A stretch of 64,000 nucleotides of DNA from Cricetomys ansorgei (Eukaryota > Chordata > Mammalia > Rodentia > Nesomyidae): NCBI GenBank assembly GCA_026225945.1, contig JAMJFZ010000597.1, forward strand, positions 1,854,501 through 1,918,500, read 5' to 3'. A model generated the notes under the pieces. It saw only the letters and a program-made list of their open reading frames with translations. It was not told the origin of the DNA and did not search any database. Positions 36,331-48,430 of the stretch are shown in pieces (position 1 is the stretch's first letter; each line of letters starts with the position of its first letter). Made by a program: the position numbers and the translations under genes.

Positions 36331-36337
36331 AGAGGTT

Positions 36338-36535
36338 TTTTTCTAATATTATTTATTGAATGGTGGGTGTCACCACACATTCAAACACACACACATGATG
36401 CCAAACTTGTGGGTGTCAGAAGTCAACTTGCAGAATTCTATTCTCTCTTTTCACAGTGTGTCTGCCAGGGATTAAATTCATGTCATTAAGCTCAGTGGTA
36501 AGTGCTTTTACCAGATAAGCCATCTTGCTGACTTT
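36338..36535 (-). mobile_element. B3-type SINE
   Basis: ttatttattgaatggtggg, gcagaattctattctctct, ccagggattaaattcatg and a gataagccatcttgctgac head complement. Confidence 0.75.
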
Positions 36536-36721
36536 GGAGTTGATTTCAGTTCTTAGTAAGCAATAAGGATGTAATATTATTTTTCTGAACACAGAGAACC
36601 ACGTTTCCCAGCACAGTTTGTGGAGGAGGCTATCCTTCTATACTGTGTATTATTGGCATCTGTTACAAAAACAAAACAGGTAGCTATGGTTGTACATGCT
36701 TGCATGTAGGTTTTCTTCTTC

Positions 36722-36872
36722 TGTTTGTTTTTTGAGGCATGATTTTTCTGTTGTAACTCTTGTTGTCCTGGAACTCACTCTGTAGACCAGGCTGGCCTCA
36801 AACTCACAGAGATCTGCCTGCCTCTGCCTCCCAAGTGCTGGGATTAAAGGTGTGCACCACCACCCGGGGTAT
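36722..36872 (-). mobile_element. B1 SINE, well preserved
   Basis: ttttttgaggcatgatttttc, ggaactcactctgtagacc, aggctggcctcaaactcac, cctgcctctgcctcccaag and gggattaaaggtgtgcacc: full reverse-complement B1. Confidence 0.95.
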
Positions 36873-36877
36873 ATAGG

Positions 36878-37470
36878 GCTTCTAATCTACTCCATTGCTC
36901 TACGTGTCTGTTTCTGTGCCAGTGCCATGCTGTTTTTAATGTGATGTCCCTGTAGTATAGTTTGAAATCAATTAGTGCCAGTAACACCTCCAACATAATT
37001 CATTTTGCTCAGGATTGCCTTTTCTATCAAGGTCTTTGTGTTTCCATATGAATTTTGAGAATGTTTTTCCCATTCCTGTGAAGAATATCATGAAAGTTTT
37101 ATTTGGATTTCATTGGATTTGTAGATAGAATGGCTTTTTAACCAGATTATTTTCAACCCTGAGCATGGGAGACATTTCCATGCTGGAGAGTCTTCTTGAA
37201 TTGCTTTGTTCAGTGTGTTAAAGTTTCCATTTTGAATTCTTTCTTTTACTTTATCATGTTTATTCCAAAGAATTTTCAATGCTATTGTGACAGAATTGTT
37301 TCTCTGATTTCATTCTCAGTTTAGTTGCCATGTGAATACAGAAAAGCTAATAATGTCAGCATGTTAATTTTCTACGCTGTTATTTTTCTACCAACTGATG
37401 TCTATTAGTACTGAGAGTTTTCTGGAGGTTCTACATATGGCCGGAGTAAATTTTAGCATTGGGTCTCTAA
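36878..37470 (-). mobile_element. L1 ORF2 fragment, antisense
   Basis: gtgtctgtttctgtgccagtg, gtagtatagtttgaaatcaa and ggtctttgtgtttccatatg follow the reverse complement of the ORF2 3' half. Confidence 0.75.
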
Positions 37471-37539
37471 TATAGAGTCAAACCCAAACGTAAAACATCA
37501 TGTCAAATTATTTATTAATGAATTTATTTTAATTAACAA

Positions 37540-37575
37540 ATACGTGTGTGTGTGTGTGTGTGTGTGTGCGTGTAT
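37540..37575. repeat. (GT)n microsatellite
   Basis: About 15 GT units with one GC interruption. Confidence 0.95.
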
Positions 37576-37679
37576 AAAACGTGGTTGCAGTGCGATATTT
37601 TGAGTATTATTCCTTATATGAAGGTTAAACTAAAATATAACACCAGTTTATTTTTCCTGGTGAAAATATTAAATGCTAT

Positions 37680-37905
37680 TTGGCAATTGCAATATATACT
37701 GTACATTAGCTGTGGTCTTTAAACAGTGCAATAAGCCAATAGAATTCACCTCTCGAGTCTAACTGAAACTGTCTCGCATCCATCATCACCCTTTGCCCCA
37801 CTTACCTAATTTTCTACTCTATGTTCCTAGCAGAATGATTCTTTTAGATTCCACATACACATGTGATCATGTGGTGTTCAGTAATCTAGGATGGCTGTAC
37901 TATGT
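37680..37905 (-). mobile_element. L1M 3' UTR fragment, antisense
   Basis: actgtacattagctgtggtc, ttctactctatgttcctag and ttagattccacatacacatg in reverse L1MB-type order. Confidence 0.6.
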
Positions 37906-38814
37906 ACTGACTACATGGGAACACTTTTTCCAACGCCTTTAATTGAAGTATTGTTTCCATTAATTATTGTAATTAAGAAAATGCTTGCTTCATGCTCCTG
38001 TAATGTCTTTCCAATATATACACTTGTGTTATTTCTTAAAACCAAGATCTAGAGTGTTCCATTTCCCATCTAGCAATTTTTTCTCCACTTTCCACATCAA
38101 CATGTCCCTCTCAAATTTCTACTCAAATAACACCTTCTATATGAGGATTTTCTTCTCACTCTGTTTATACTAAGATCACACTTGCTAGTGTGGATACCTT
38201 GGATCAATCATATCAATCTCACTGATGCATTCTTCCACACTACCTACGATGTCCTAAATTTAAAATGTCAACTTGTTCTCTATTGTCCTCACTGCTAACA
38301 TCTCAGTCTCAGGAGAATTCCTTGAATCATTAATATGTATTCAGTGCTAACTTAGTTTCTGGAATAGAATAAAGAATCAACAAATAATTATGAAAGGCTA
38401 TTTCCCCTTTATCTTCTTGTAATAGTTTCAAATCTCTGATACAGCACTCTGGAAAAAATTTGAAGTCACAAAGAAACGCGATCATTGTTGTGTATCTTAT
38501 ACCAGCTCCCCAAACTATTTCTAAAAATGTCAAATGGAGTATAAATCTAATTGGTCTGGATATTAATCTTTGTCACTTGTCATTGGTTTGCATTATCAGT
38601 TATCAAAGCTCAGCAAACATATATTACATAATAAAAGACACAATACGTGGTCCTCTCACATCTGGGATCAGTGTCCCTGGGGAGGCTAATCTTTATGTCC
38701 CTAGATATAAAATTTAGATGATTAAATTTCCATGGTGTCATGGAACCAAAACAGGATGCATCTTAAACTTTCCCCAGACTTTTGTAGATATTTGTCAAAA
38801 GAAAAATTGCAGAG
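37906..38814. other. Intergenic, nothing recognised
   Basis: AT-rich with no supported gene or nameable repeat. Confidence 0.4.
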
Positions 38815-38905
38815 TTGAGTTTGATGACTTGTGCCTATAATTCCAGTGTGTTGGGGCTGAGGCAGGAGGCACATCATTATCCTGAGTATGAAAAGCCCTG
38901 TTAGC
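38815..38905 (+). mobile_element. B1 SINE fragment
   Basis: gacttgtgcctataattccag and ttggggctgaggcaggagg, the 5' half of a sense B1. Confidence 0.65.
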
Positions 38906-39109
38906 ACTAACATATCCTCCTGATTTTATCTTTCACCTTCTACTTTGCATTCCCTATGACCCCATTTTATTCAAAGCCCTCGGTCACTTTGCCTCTGTGT
39001 CTTATTTTCATCTTTTTCTTTTTTGTTACATCATATATGGTTCACATTAATATTCCCTAGTGACTTCTTTTTATTTAAATTGGAAGATGATGAAATGATT
39101 ATTTTAAAC

Positions 39110-39405
39110 AATTGGTGAGCTCTTTCCCTTGGGAAGACTACTTTTTCTGCTCTCAGCATTCCTTAGCTGCCTGTAGTTCTTTGTGTAGGATTAAGGCCTC
39201 CTGGGCTTTTCCCTACCACATTAAGCATGACTATAGTGTCATCTTGTTCAGCTCATGTTTGGGCAGTCATGGTGTTGAGAATTTATGGGTGTGGCTTCTG
39301 GCATTCCTAGGAGACAGAATATCACAGCAAACTCCCTGTTCCCCTAGTTCTTATAGTCTTTACACCCCTTTTTCTGCTATGTTCCCTGAGCCTTAGGTGT
39401 GGGAG
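39110..39405 (-). mobile_element. Rodent L1 3' UTR fragment, antisense
   Basis: attccttagctgcctgtagttc, gcagtcatggtgttgagaat and tatgttccctgagccttagg match the reverse complement of the rodent L1 3' UTR. Confidence 0.75.
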
Positions 39406-39585
39406 TTATTAGTCAGCCCTGAAAACATATGTACAAGTAGCATTATACAGACTGAGTAGGTTGTGATTATGTATTTAGGAGAAAAAGGAAAGAGAGAGAG
39501 AAAGGGAAAGAGAGAAAAATTAATGAGAAAAAAACATAAATTTGAAAAAGAGCAAGTTCAAACAAATCTGTCCTCATTACAGGAT

Positions 39586-40022
39586 ATGCAAGCCCCCAAA
39601 AAACCCTGGGAACAGGTACTTAAGTCTGCTTGTGGATCTCTTTCACTACACCTGTCCTCCCTGGAGCTGTCCAAACACCTCCATCTTCCTACTGCCCTGC
39701 CTTCCTGCCTCCTCCCAACCCCATGTTTCTAAGTCCCAGAGACCAACTCAGGCAGAGAGCCCCTCCCCTGGCACAGGCCAAGCAAACCACCCCCAGGGGA
39801 ATAGGTAGGAAGACTGCTTGCTGATTGTCCCACTACACCTAAGCACCCCATCCTGAACCCTAAAATACCTCCATCTCACCACCTCCCTCCTATCCATTTG
39901 GCCACCTTTTCTGAGTCTCAGAGAACAACTCAGTCAGACAGCCCCTGCCCCTATGCAGGCCACATAAGCCACACAGGAGTCCAGCAGGCAGCCCCTACTC
40001 CAGAGCAGGCCACCCAAGCCAG
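39586..40022 (+). promoter_or_regulatory. L1 5' UTR monomers, about 187-bp period
   Basis: The anchors ctgcttg (39627 and 39814) and cactacacct (39644 and 39831) recur 187 bases apart; gagaccaactca / gagaacaactca (39739 and 39921) recur at 182. Partial units flank both sides (gcaagccccc from 39589; gcaggcagcccctactcc from about 39982). Tandem monomers are the promoter units of rodent L1s. The C-rich composition contrasts with the A-rich ORFs. Confidence 0.75.
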
Positions 40023-40125
40023 TAAGAATTACATTCTCCAAGACTCTGTCCCCAACTCCCCACTGGACTAAAGGCCAAGCTGGCAACCAGAACTCCAGAA
40101 CCCAACTTGTGTGGAGACCTCCTGC

Positions 40126-40762
40126 ATGGCTAGAAGCCAAAAAGAACAGAAGACCAGAGAGGATAATGAAACCATGAAAAAGAAAAAAAAAGAAGCCCAC
40201 TCTTCTAAGCCTAAACACCAGAGTAAAAATACAACCAACAATAATCAGGGCAATATGTCATCTCCAGAGTCCAACTACCCTACTACAATAAGCTCTGAAC
40301 ACTCTAACACAGCTGAAGCACAACAAAAGACTTTAAAACCAACTTTATGAAGATAATAGAGGCCCTTAAAGAGAATATGAATAAATCCCTCAAAGAAATC
40401 AATTAAAAGTCAAACAAAAAATGGGAGGAATTAATTCATTAATGGAACTTAGAAGAACACTAACAAACAATAAGAAAAATTAATAAATCCTTTAAAGAAT
40501 GTCAAGAAAAAACAAGCAAACTACTAAAGGAAATGAACAAAACGGTTCAAGACCCAAAAATGGAATTAGAAGCCATAAAGAAAACACAAACAGAGAGAAT
40601 TTCTGAAAGGAAAACCGTAGAAAATAGAACAGGGACTACAGAGGCAAGATATAGCAATAGAATGCAAGAGATGAAGAAAGAATCTCAGGAATTGTGGATA
40701 CTATGGAAGAAATGGCATCAGTAAAAGAAAATATAAAATCCAAAAAATTCCTAACACAAAAC
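40126..40762 (+). pseudogene. L1 ORF1 remnant
   Basis: Opens with MARSQKEQKTRED and a Lys-rich segment, stops after 74 codons near 40350, and resumes in another frame (EMNKTVQDPKMELEAIKKTQ at 40530) as the coiled-coil part. RNA-recognition and C-terminal domains are missing. Confidence 0.8.
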
Positions 40763-40817
40763 ATGCAGGAAATCTGGGACACTAAGAAAAGACCAAACCT
40801 AAAAAAATAATACACTT

Positions 40818-40819
40818 AA

Positions 40820-40867
<48 letters not shown>
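40818..40867. repeat. (CA)n microsatellite at the L1 internal deletion
   Basis: About 23 CA units exactly where late ORF1 and early ORF2 are lost. Confidence 0.97.
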
Positions 40868-40869
<2 letters not shown>

Positions 40870-42479
40870 CTACAACATAACAGGACCAAGAAATCAATGG
40901 TCTTTGATACCTCTCAACATCAATGAACAGAATTCCTCAATGAGAAGACACAGACTAACAGAACAGATGTGAAAACAGGATCCATCCTTCTGCTGCATCC
41001 AAGAACAAACCTTAACATCAAAAAGATGAACATTACCTCAGAGTAAAGAGTTGGGAAAATAATTTCCAAAAATGGACGCAAGAAGCAAACCAGTGTAGCC
41101 ATTCTAATATCTAACAAAACAGACTTCAAACCAAAATTAATCAAAACAGACAAGGAAAGACATTTCATACTCCTCAAAGAAAAAATCCACCAAGACGACA
41201 CTGCAGTTCTTAACATCTATGCCCAAAACAAAAGGGCACCCATGTTTGTAAAAGGAACATTGCTAAAACTTAAAATACACATTGAGAGTGGGAGACTTCA
41301 ATACCTACTCTCATCATCTGACAAGTCATTAAGACAAAAACTAAGCAGAGAAATACTGGAGCTAACAGATATTATAAACTACATGGACCTAACAGATATC
41401 TACAGAACACTTCATCCACAGACGAAAGAATATAGCTTTTCTTACCACCTCACAGAACTTTCTCCAAAATTGACCACATACTTGACCACAAAGCAAGTCT
41501 CAATAGATAAAAGAAAATTAAAATAACCCCCTGCATCCTATCAGTCCACCACAGATTAAAGATTAAAGCTGGTTTTCAACAACAACAGAAGGCTTACAAA
41601 TTCATGGAAAGTGAACAACTATCTATAGAATGACTCCTGCGTCAAGACAGAAATAAAGAAAGAAATTAATGATGTTCTAGAATTCAATGAACCTGAATTC
41701 ACAGCATATCTAAACTTATGGGACACAATGAAAGCAGGGCAAAGAGGAAAATTCATACCAAAAAGTACCTACCAACAAGAGTGGAGAGATCACATACTAA
41801 CAACCTAACAGCACATCGGAAAACAACAGAACAAAAAGAAGTACTCACACCCAATAGGAGCAGATGGCAAGATATAATCAAACCGAGGGCTGAAATCAAT
41901 AAAATAGAAACAAAGAACAATTCAAAGGATCAATGAAACAAAGAATTGGTTCTTTAGGAAAACTACAAGATAGACAAAGCCTTATCCAAACCAATTAAAA
42001 GATGGAGATAGATGATCAAAATAAACAAAATCAGAAACAAAAAAGAGGATACAACCACAAACACTCAGGAGATCTAAAGAATCATATATCGTATTTTAAA
42101 AACCTGTACTCCACAAAATTGGAAAATCTAAAATAAGTGGATCATTTTCTCTATAGTTACCATCTGCCAATGTTAAATCAACATCAGATCAACAATTTAA
42201 ACAGACCTATAACCCCCAAGGAAATAGAAGAGGTCATTAAAATCTCCCAACCAAAAGAAATTCAGTGTCAGATGGTTTTAGTGCAGAATTCTATCAGACA
42301 AACAAAGAAGAGCTAAAGTCAATACTCTTCAAGTTATTCCACAAAATACAAAGAAGGAACACTCCCAAACTCATTCTATGAGGGTAAAGTCACCATGATA
42401 CTCAAACCATACAAAGATTCAACAAAGAAAGAGAATTACAGACCAATTCCATTATGAACACAGATGCAAACACACTCAA

Positions 42480-42644
42480 GAGCTGGAGAGTTGGCTAAGT
42501 GGTTAAGAGAACTGGTTGCTCTTCCGGAGGTCCTGAGTTCAGTTCTCAGCAAACCACAGGGTGTCTCATAACCATCTAAAGTGAGGGTCTGATGCCCTCT
42601 TCTGGCATGCAAGTGTACATGAAAACAAAAATACTCAATAAAAG
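42480..42644 (+). mobile_element. B2 SINE inserted in the L1
   Basis: gagctggagagttggctaag, gctcttccggaggtcctgag, gatgccctcttctggcatgc. It interrupts ORF2 at a caaaaatactcaataaa-type target. Confidence 0.93.
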
Positions 42645-42796
42645 TCTGGCAGTGGTGTCACACACCTGTAATCTCAGCACTCCGGAGGCAGAGGCAAGCA
42701 GATCTCTATGAGTATGGGCCCTGCCTCATCTACAGAGTGAGTTCCAGGGCAGCCAGAGTTACAAAGAAATCCCGTCTCAAAAAATGAATAATCAAA
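42645..42796 (+). mobile_element. B1 SINE inserted beside the B2
   Basis: gtggtgtcacacacctgtaat, tcagcactccggaggcagag, agttccagggcagccagag. Flanked by aaaatactcaataaa on both sides (before 42645 and at about 42797-42811), a clear target-site duplication. Confidence 0.93.
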
Positions 42797-43079
42797 ATAC
42801 TCAATAAAATGCTTGCAAACAGAATCCAGAATGCATCAAGAAGATCCAAGAACACGTCAAGAAGATCATCCACAATGATCAAGTAGAATTCATCACAGAG
42901 ACGCAGTGATTGTTCAACATACAAAAATCACTTAAAATCATCCACCATGTAAACAAACTCAAAGAAAAGAAAACATGATCATCTCATTAGATGCCAATAA
43001 TGCTTTTGAAAAAAATCCAACATCTCTTCATGATGAAAGTCTTGGAGAGATGACGGATACAGGGATATACCTAAACATA

Positions 43080-43520
43080 ATAAAGCAATTTACAGCAAGC
43101 TCACAGACAATATCAAATTAAATGGGCAGTAATTGAAAGAAATTCCACCAAAATCTGGAACAAGGCAAGGTTGTCCCCTCTCTCCATATCTGTTTAATAT
43201 AGTACTTGAATTCCTAGCAATAAGACAACAGAAGGAGTTCAAGGGGACACAAATTGTAAAGGAAGAGGTCAAATTATCCTTATTTGCCAATTATATGGTA
43301 GTATATATGAGCGACCCCAAACACTGGATCATGGAACTCCTGCATCTGATAAACAACTTTAGTGAAGTGGCTGGCTACAAAATCAACTCAAAAACATCAG
43401 TAGCCCTCCTACATACAAATGACAAATGGACTGAGAAAGAAATCAGAGAAACAACATCCTTCATAATAGCCACAAATAACAAAAAAATATCTTGTCGTGA
43501 CTCTAACTAAGCAAGTGAAA
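43080..43520 (+). pseudogene. L1 ORF2 reverse-transcriptase remnant
   Basis: The longest surviving ORF2 piece: [20 protein letters not shown], then [11 protein letters not shown] in place of FADDM, and [13 protein letters not shown]. The two catalytic aspartates are lost. Confidence 0.9.
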
Positions 43521-44328
43521 GACTTCTATAACAAAACCTTCAAGTCTTTGAACAAAGAAATTGAAAAAGACCTCAGAAGATGTAAAGATACCCCATGCAC
43601 CTAGATTGCTAGGCTTAACATAGTAAAAATGGCCATCATACCAAAATCAATCTACAAGTTCAACACACTCCCTATCAAAACACAATACAATTCTTTACAG
43701 ACCTTGAAAATACAATACTCACTTCATATGAAAAAAAAGTACAAAAGCCCAGGATAGCTAAAACAAATCCTGAAAAATAAAAGAACTTCCACAAGTATCA
43801 CCATCCCTGATCTCAAGCTGTTCTACAGAACTATACTAATAAAAACCACCAGTTATTCCATAAAAACAGACATGTTCATCAATGAAACCGAATCAAAGAT
43901 CCAGACATAAACCACACAGTTATGGACACCTTATCTTTGATAAAAAAACCCAAAATATACGATGTAAAAAAGAAACAACTTTAACAAATGGTGCATGTCT
44001 AATTGGATGTCTGCAAGCAGAAGATTGCAAATAGATCTATATTCATCACTCTGCACAAAACTCATGTTCAAGTGAATCAAAGACTGCAACATAAAGCCAG
44101 ATACACTGAATCTGATAGAAGACAAAGTGAGGAATATCCTTGAATGCATTGGCACAGGAGACAACTTCCTGAATAGAACATCAATAGAATGGGCTCTAAG
44201 ATCAATCATTAATAAATGGGATCTCATAAAGCTGAAAGACTTCTGTACAACAAAGGACATTGTCAGTAAGACAAAACAGCAGCCTACAGAATGAGAAAAG
44301 ATTTTCACTAACTCCACTTCTCATAGAG

Positions 44329-44329
44329 G

Positions 44330-44385
<56 letters not shown>

Positions 44386-44425
44386 GATAGATAGATAGGT
44401 AGATAGATAGGAAGGTAGATAGATA
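44329..44425. repeat. (GATA)n microsatellite
   Basis: About 14 uninterrupted GATA units, then interrupted ones, expanded inside the L1. Confidence 0.97.
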
Positions 44426-44655
44426 GATTCTTATATATGTATACAAAGAACTGGACCTAGACATCAACAAAACAAATAATCCAATTAATAATGGGGTACA
44501 GATCTAAACAGAATTCTCAAAAGAGGAATCTCAAATGGCTGAGAAACACTTAAAGGAATGTTCAACATCTTAGCCATTCGGGAATGCAAATCAAAACCAC
44601 TCCAAGATTCCATCTTACACCTGTCAGAATGGCTAAGATCAACCGGGTTGATTCA

Positions 44656-45655
44656 GATAACTGGTGTTTTTAGTTTAGCTTGCACTGTAAGAACTGGTTT
44701 ACATCATAATTAAAAACATAATTTTGTGATTTGTCTGATAATACATTGAGTAGACAGGCAATAATTAAGAACAATTATTTTGTACACTCATCTTTGTACA
44801 CTCATCTTTCACAACTATTAGCTGTCAGAAACAGGAATCTTAGAACTTGAATCAAGCACCATGGTAACAGCATGACAAAATATGATAAATATTAATGATC
44901 CCATTCTTGTTTGTTTTTCTTAAGGTTTTAAATTGAAAGAAATATGTTATGTGTTCAAAATATGATTATCTCCATGATTTGCAGTAGTGAAAACCTAAGC
45001 CAAATTGTTTCCTAATGCTTACTGACTTGCTGAGGTTTTGGTGATCTCTCATTTCCTTTTGATTGAGGACTATTTCCCATGTCCCCAAGAAATCATCAAA
45101 ATAAAAGATGTAATACTTCTAACCTGTTAACATGATTCTCACAAAACTTCTTAAACCCCTTTCAGTTGCTTTCCAAATTCATCTCCCTATAGCATATGCT
45201 TCTTTTCAATTTTATATGATTCAAGAACCACATTAACAAGATTCTATACTTTTTTTCATAGTTACTACTTATAATGTTTGTAAAACACAAAATTTCTGCT
45301 AGCAATACTATAGCAATTTCTTAAAGAAATTGCAAACACACACTCAAACAGTAATATCGATATTATATGTTCTTCAGTGGACCAGTTTATTAAATATTTT
45401 CAAATTTATTCCTTTAGAGGAAGCATTGAGTTACTCTACTGGTGGGACACAGTTCTTTGACGGAGCGAGTAGTGAAGTGCAGAGAATCAGTGGTGGGACA
45501 CTGGCAGACTGGTCAAGAATGCATTTTGACTATTTTTGTTGCTCACCAGTGAGTGTATATAGTATATAATATTATATCTATGCACATAGTACCTGTAGTA
45601 ATGGGAATGAGTATTTCACTACCTTCAATGTTAGCTTCATCATTAAAACTGGTGT
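44656..45655. other. Intergenic, nothing recognised
   Basis: AT-rich, no supported gene or repeat. Confidence 0.4.
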
Positions 45656-45657
45656 TT

Positions 45658-45870
45658 GGACTGGGATGGCTCAGTGGTTAAAAGCAGCAGCTACTTTTCC
45701 AGAGTACCCAGGTGAAATTCCTAGCACCTGCATGCTTGACTCACCACAGTCTGTAACTCCAGTCCTCAGAGATCTTATGCCCTCTTCCAGCCTTTGCTGG
45801 CACTATGCTATGCAGACATATATGCAGGTAAAACACCCACACACATAAAATAAAAGTGAAGATTTAAAAT
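45658..45870 (+). mobile_element. B2 SINE
   Basis: ggatggctcagtggttaaaag, ctgtaactccagtcctcag, atgccctcttccagcc, and the tail gtaaaacacccacacacataa then aaataaaa. Confidence 0.93.
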
Positions 45871-46809
45871 ATTTTTAAAGAATCTGTTTTCAATTTTAGC
45901 AATTGCTCACTATGAGTTCATTGGTACAAACCATCTATCTTATACATAAAATAGCTGAAAACATGAACAGAGGTTTCACACTTCTGATAGCTTCCTTTTT
46001 CTAAAATTCAGAACCCTCATTCTTTGTTCTTTGCACTGTAATGAACTATTTGGACATATTGAAATTCTGCTTGAGACTCAGAAAATAGTCAAGTCTGAAG
46101 AATAAATCCAACTGCTAAGCATTGCTTGTGCTCATTGCCTTCTGTCACTATCAAGTTCAGGGAGAGGGCAACTCCCCTTTCATTAAGATGCCATTTAGAG
46201 TTGGTCTGTGCTGGTTGCAGAGTGGTGCAGAATGGAGTTGAAAAAATGCTTTGTTTCACATTTTCCAGCTGTGTTCACTCACATATGATATCTACTAATC
46301 TGTTTGTTTTTCTGTTTCTGTACTTACATGATGGGGTTGTGTGTCTAATGCAGCTTTGTTGTGAGATTAATAAAAAAGGAGTGTATGTAAAATGACAGAA
46401 GTATTTGGGCACTTATCAGGGTTAGGAAACATTTTTCTTTTGGCAATGGAATCCAGAGCATCTGAACTCAGGTGTTTTTATTGATTCAGAACTCCTCAGA
46501 TATTCTACTGATAGCACGTGCATATCATAAGGAATTTACACAAAGCCAACACCTGAAAACCATATGCCAAGATCTGGGCTGCTCTTTTCCCAACAGTGCA
46601 CAAAGTAGCCATTTTAAACATAAATGGAAATAAACCTCTACAAAATTTCCCTCTTACTGTATAAGACAACCAAAAAAAAGCTTCCTTTTTCTCTAAAACA
46701 CAATTTGACCCTACACCAGCAAAACTGTTTACAAGAGGAACGATTTTGAGGTCTGCTAGGATGTAAGGTTTAAATGAAACCAAACACCTATCAAGCTTTT
46801 TACAACATT

Positions 46810-47375
46810 ATTGGACAGCGGAAAAACATTATCATTGTCCAATTATCTGGAATGCACTCAAAATCTTCTGGGCTCCTCTAAAGGGCTTGAGTCACTTCTC
46901 TGTCTCTGCCCTCTGCAGGACACACAGTGTCTCCTCCAGGCTCTGGCTAGCTCCATTCCATGTTGCCTCTGTCCTTGGTGGTCATCCCAGGGCACTGGCA
47001 TTTCCAAAATTGCTGAGGTCCCTGGCTAAATATGGACTGCTCTTTATCCAATAGCCTCTCCTGGGCTCTCTTCGTGGTGCCATGCCTCAACTTCTCTACA
47101 TGACCCCTTCAATCTGTGTTTTCAACTGCTACTTTTACCAATGGACTCTCCTGGCCTCTCAGGAGAGGCACTCTCTCAGTGCCAAGCCTCAGCTGCTTTC
47201 CAAAGACCCATTCATGCCTCCAAAACCAGTGTCATCTGGTGACTCTTATAATACCAAGTTTGGCTGCCAATACAAGATACAACCGTGGCCGTATCTGGAA
47301 GACATCCTCTATGTGATGATTCTGAGAAAACACTTTCAGATTTTTTGAAATTTTTCTTCTTTCACACAATACATT
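46810..47375. mobile_element. Rodent interspersed repeat (L1 3' UTR or ERV-type), name uncertain
   Basis: tggtggtcatcccagggcac, gcatttccaaaattgctgag, caatagcctctcctgggctc and atgaccccttcaatctgtg form an order I know from abundant rodent repeats, but I cannot assign the family safely. The ORFs over it are not genes. Confidence 0.55.
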
Positions 47376-47589
47376 CTAGTACCATTCCTCCCCCTTAAAC
47401 ATTTTAAATTAAATTAAAATTAAATATTGGCGTATTTTCAATAATAGTAATTCCATGGTTTGAAAATAATTATAATGTTATAACATGTCAAGAGACCTTA
47501 CCACAAATCCACAGTAAGCAAGAATAGTCTCTGATAGCTCCTCAATACGTGACTAAGCCATCCATATGTATAATGTACTGACTGTTTTC

Positions 47590-48430
47590 AATTTTCCTTT
47601 CATCTCCACTGGACACTTAAGTCTAGAGCTATCTCCTAGTTTTCAGAGTTCTTAATCTGAATCAGAAACTCTAACCACTCAAATACTTTTCTCTCAATGC
47701 ATCGGTCACCTTTTAATAATATTAATAATAGAAGGGCAAGCCTAGCCCACCCAAACATCTGCCTTTTATTTTGATGTCATTTTAATGTTCTCAGATCCTC
47801 AAACTCAGCAATGATTTTGGCTGCCACATCTACACTCCCCTATGTTACATGGGCAGATTGGTGTGGAGGGCAAGTGGCCATTGCAGTGCCTCTCCAGTGA
47901 ATGGCATGCTTTCTACAGGGTAAGTCCTATAATAGGTAAAATTGCTTTTTTAAATTTACTTTCTTCTTGAACAACTTGCCATCTAGGTGTAGAGTGCTTA
48001 CCTGGAATTATGGTAGGATTTTACAATTAAACTTATTCTATTTACTTTTATAATAGCTAGAGGCTGAATATTTTACAAAATGAATAATTGAATGTGCCCA
48101 CTGACCAAGAAACTTAATTATTACACATGGTAAGGATGGGGCTGGGTGTCTGTGTGCATTATAAGAGAGAATAAAGGTTCTTTTCAAACATGGCAGAAGC
48201 TTGGGAGCCACTTATGTTTGTCCCTTTGAGAAAAAAGTTCTTGAATTTGTTGTACAGAAATGTCTTATGGAACCAAGTGACTTATTAAGGTCTGACTGCA
48301 TTCCCCATGGGGCATATGTAGACTATGTTATGCTTTCCTTGAATATTGGAAATGAAGACTATGGTTTCTCAAACAAATATCCAATGTACAGAACAAATAG
48401 ATTAAATCTTTAAGTAGAGTTAGTACATAA
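47590..48430. repeat. Diverged relative of the LTR-like spacer segment
   Basis: It aligns by eye with 56060-56920 and its copy at 60.7-61.6 kb. Shared in order: gacacttaa-tctaga, actcaaatac, a cagca-tgat-ttggctgc block, cagtgcctc...ggcatg-tttacaggg, and cttatggaacca followed by attaa. Divergence is far higher than between the two spacers. It is either an older tandem copy of the OR unit or another insertion of one LTR family. Confidence 0.7.

Larger units (their letters stand above)
39470..44655 (+). mobile_element. Rodent L1 (Lx-like), 5' end preserved, inactive
   Basis: Sense-strand L1 with 5' monomers (39586-40022), an ORF1 start (40126) and a collapsed interval near a (CA)n tract (40818-40866), where late ORF1 and early ORF2 are missing. 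Long ORF2 stretches run to about 44640, where homology stops before the usual 3' UTR. ORF2 is broken by many stops and by B2 and B1 insertions. In the reverse-transcriptase core the FADD motif reads FANY, so the enzyme is dead. The (GATA)n tract at 44330-44410 lies inside ORF2. Family assignment is by remembered order of ORF2 blocks. Confidence 0.9.

Noticed and set aside
40920..41216. 98-codon minus-strand ORF
   Set aside because: Antisense of L1 ORF2.
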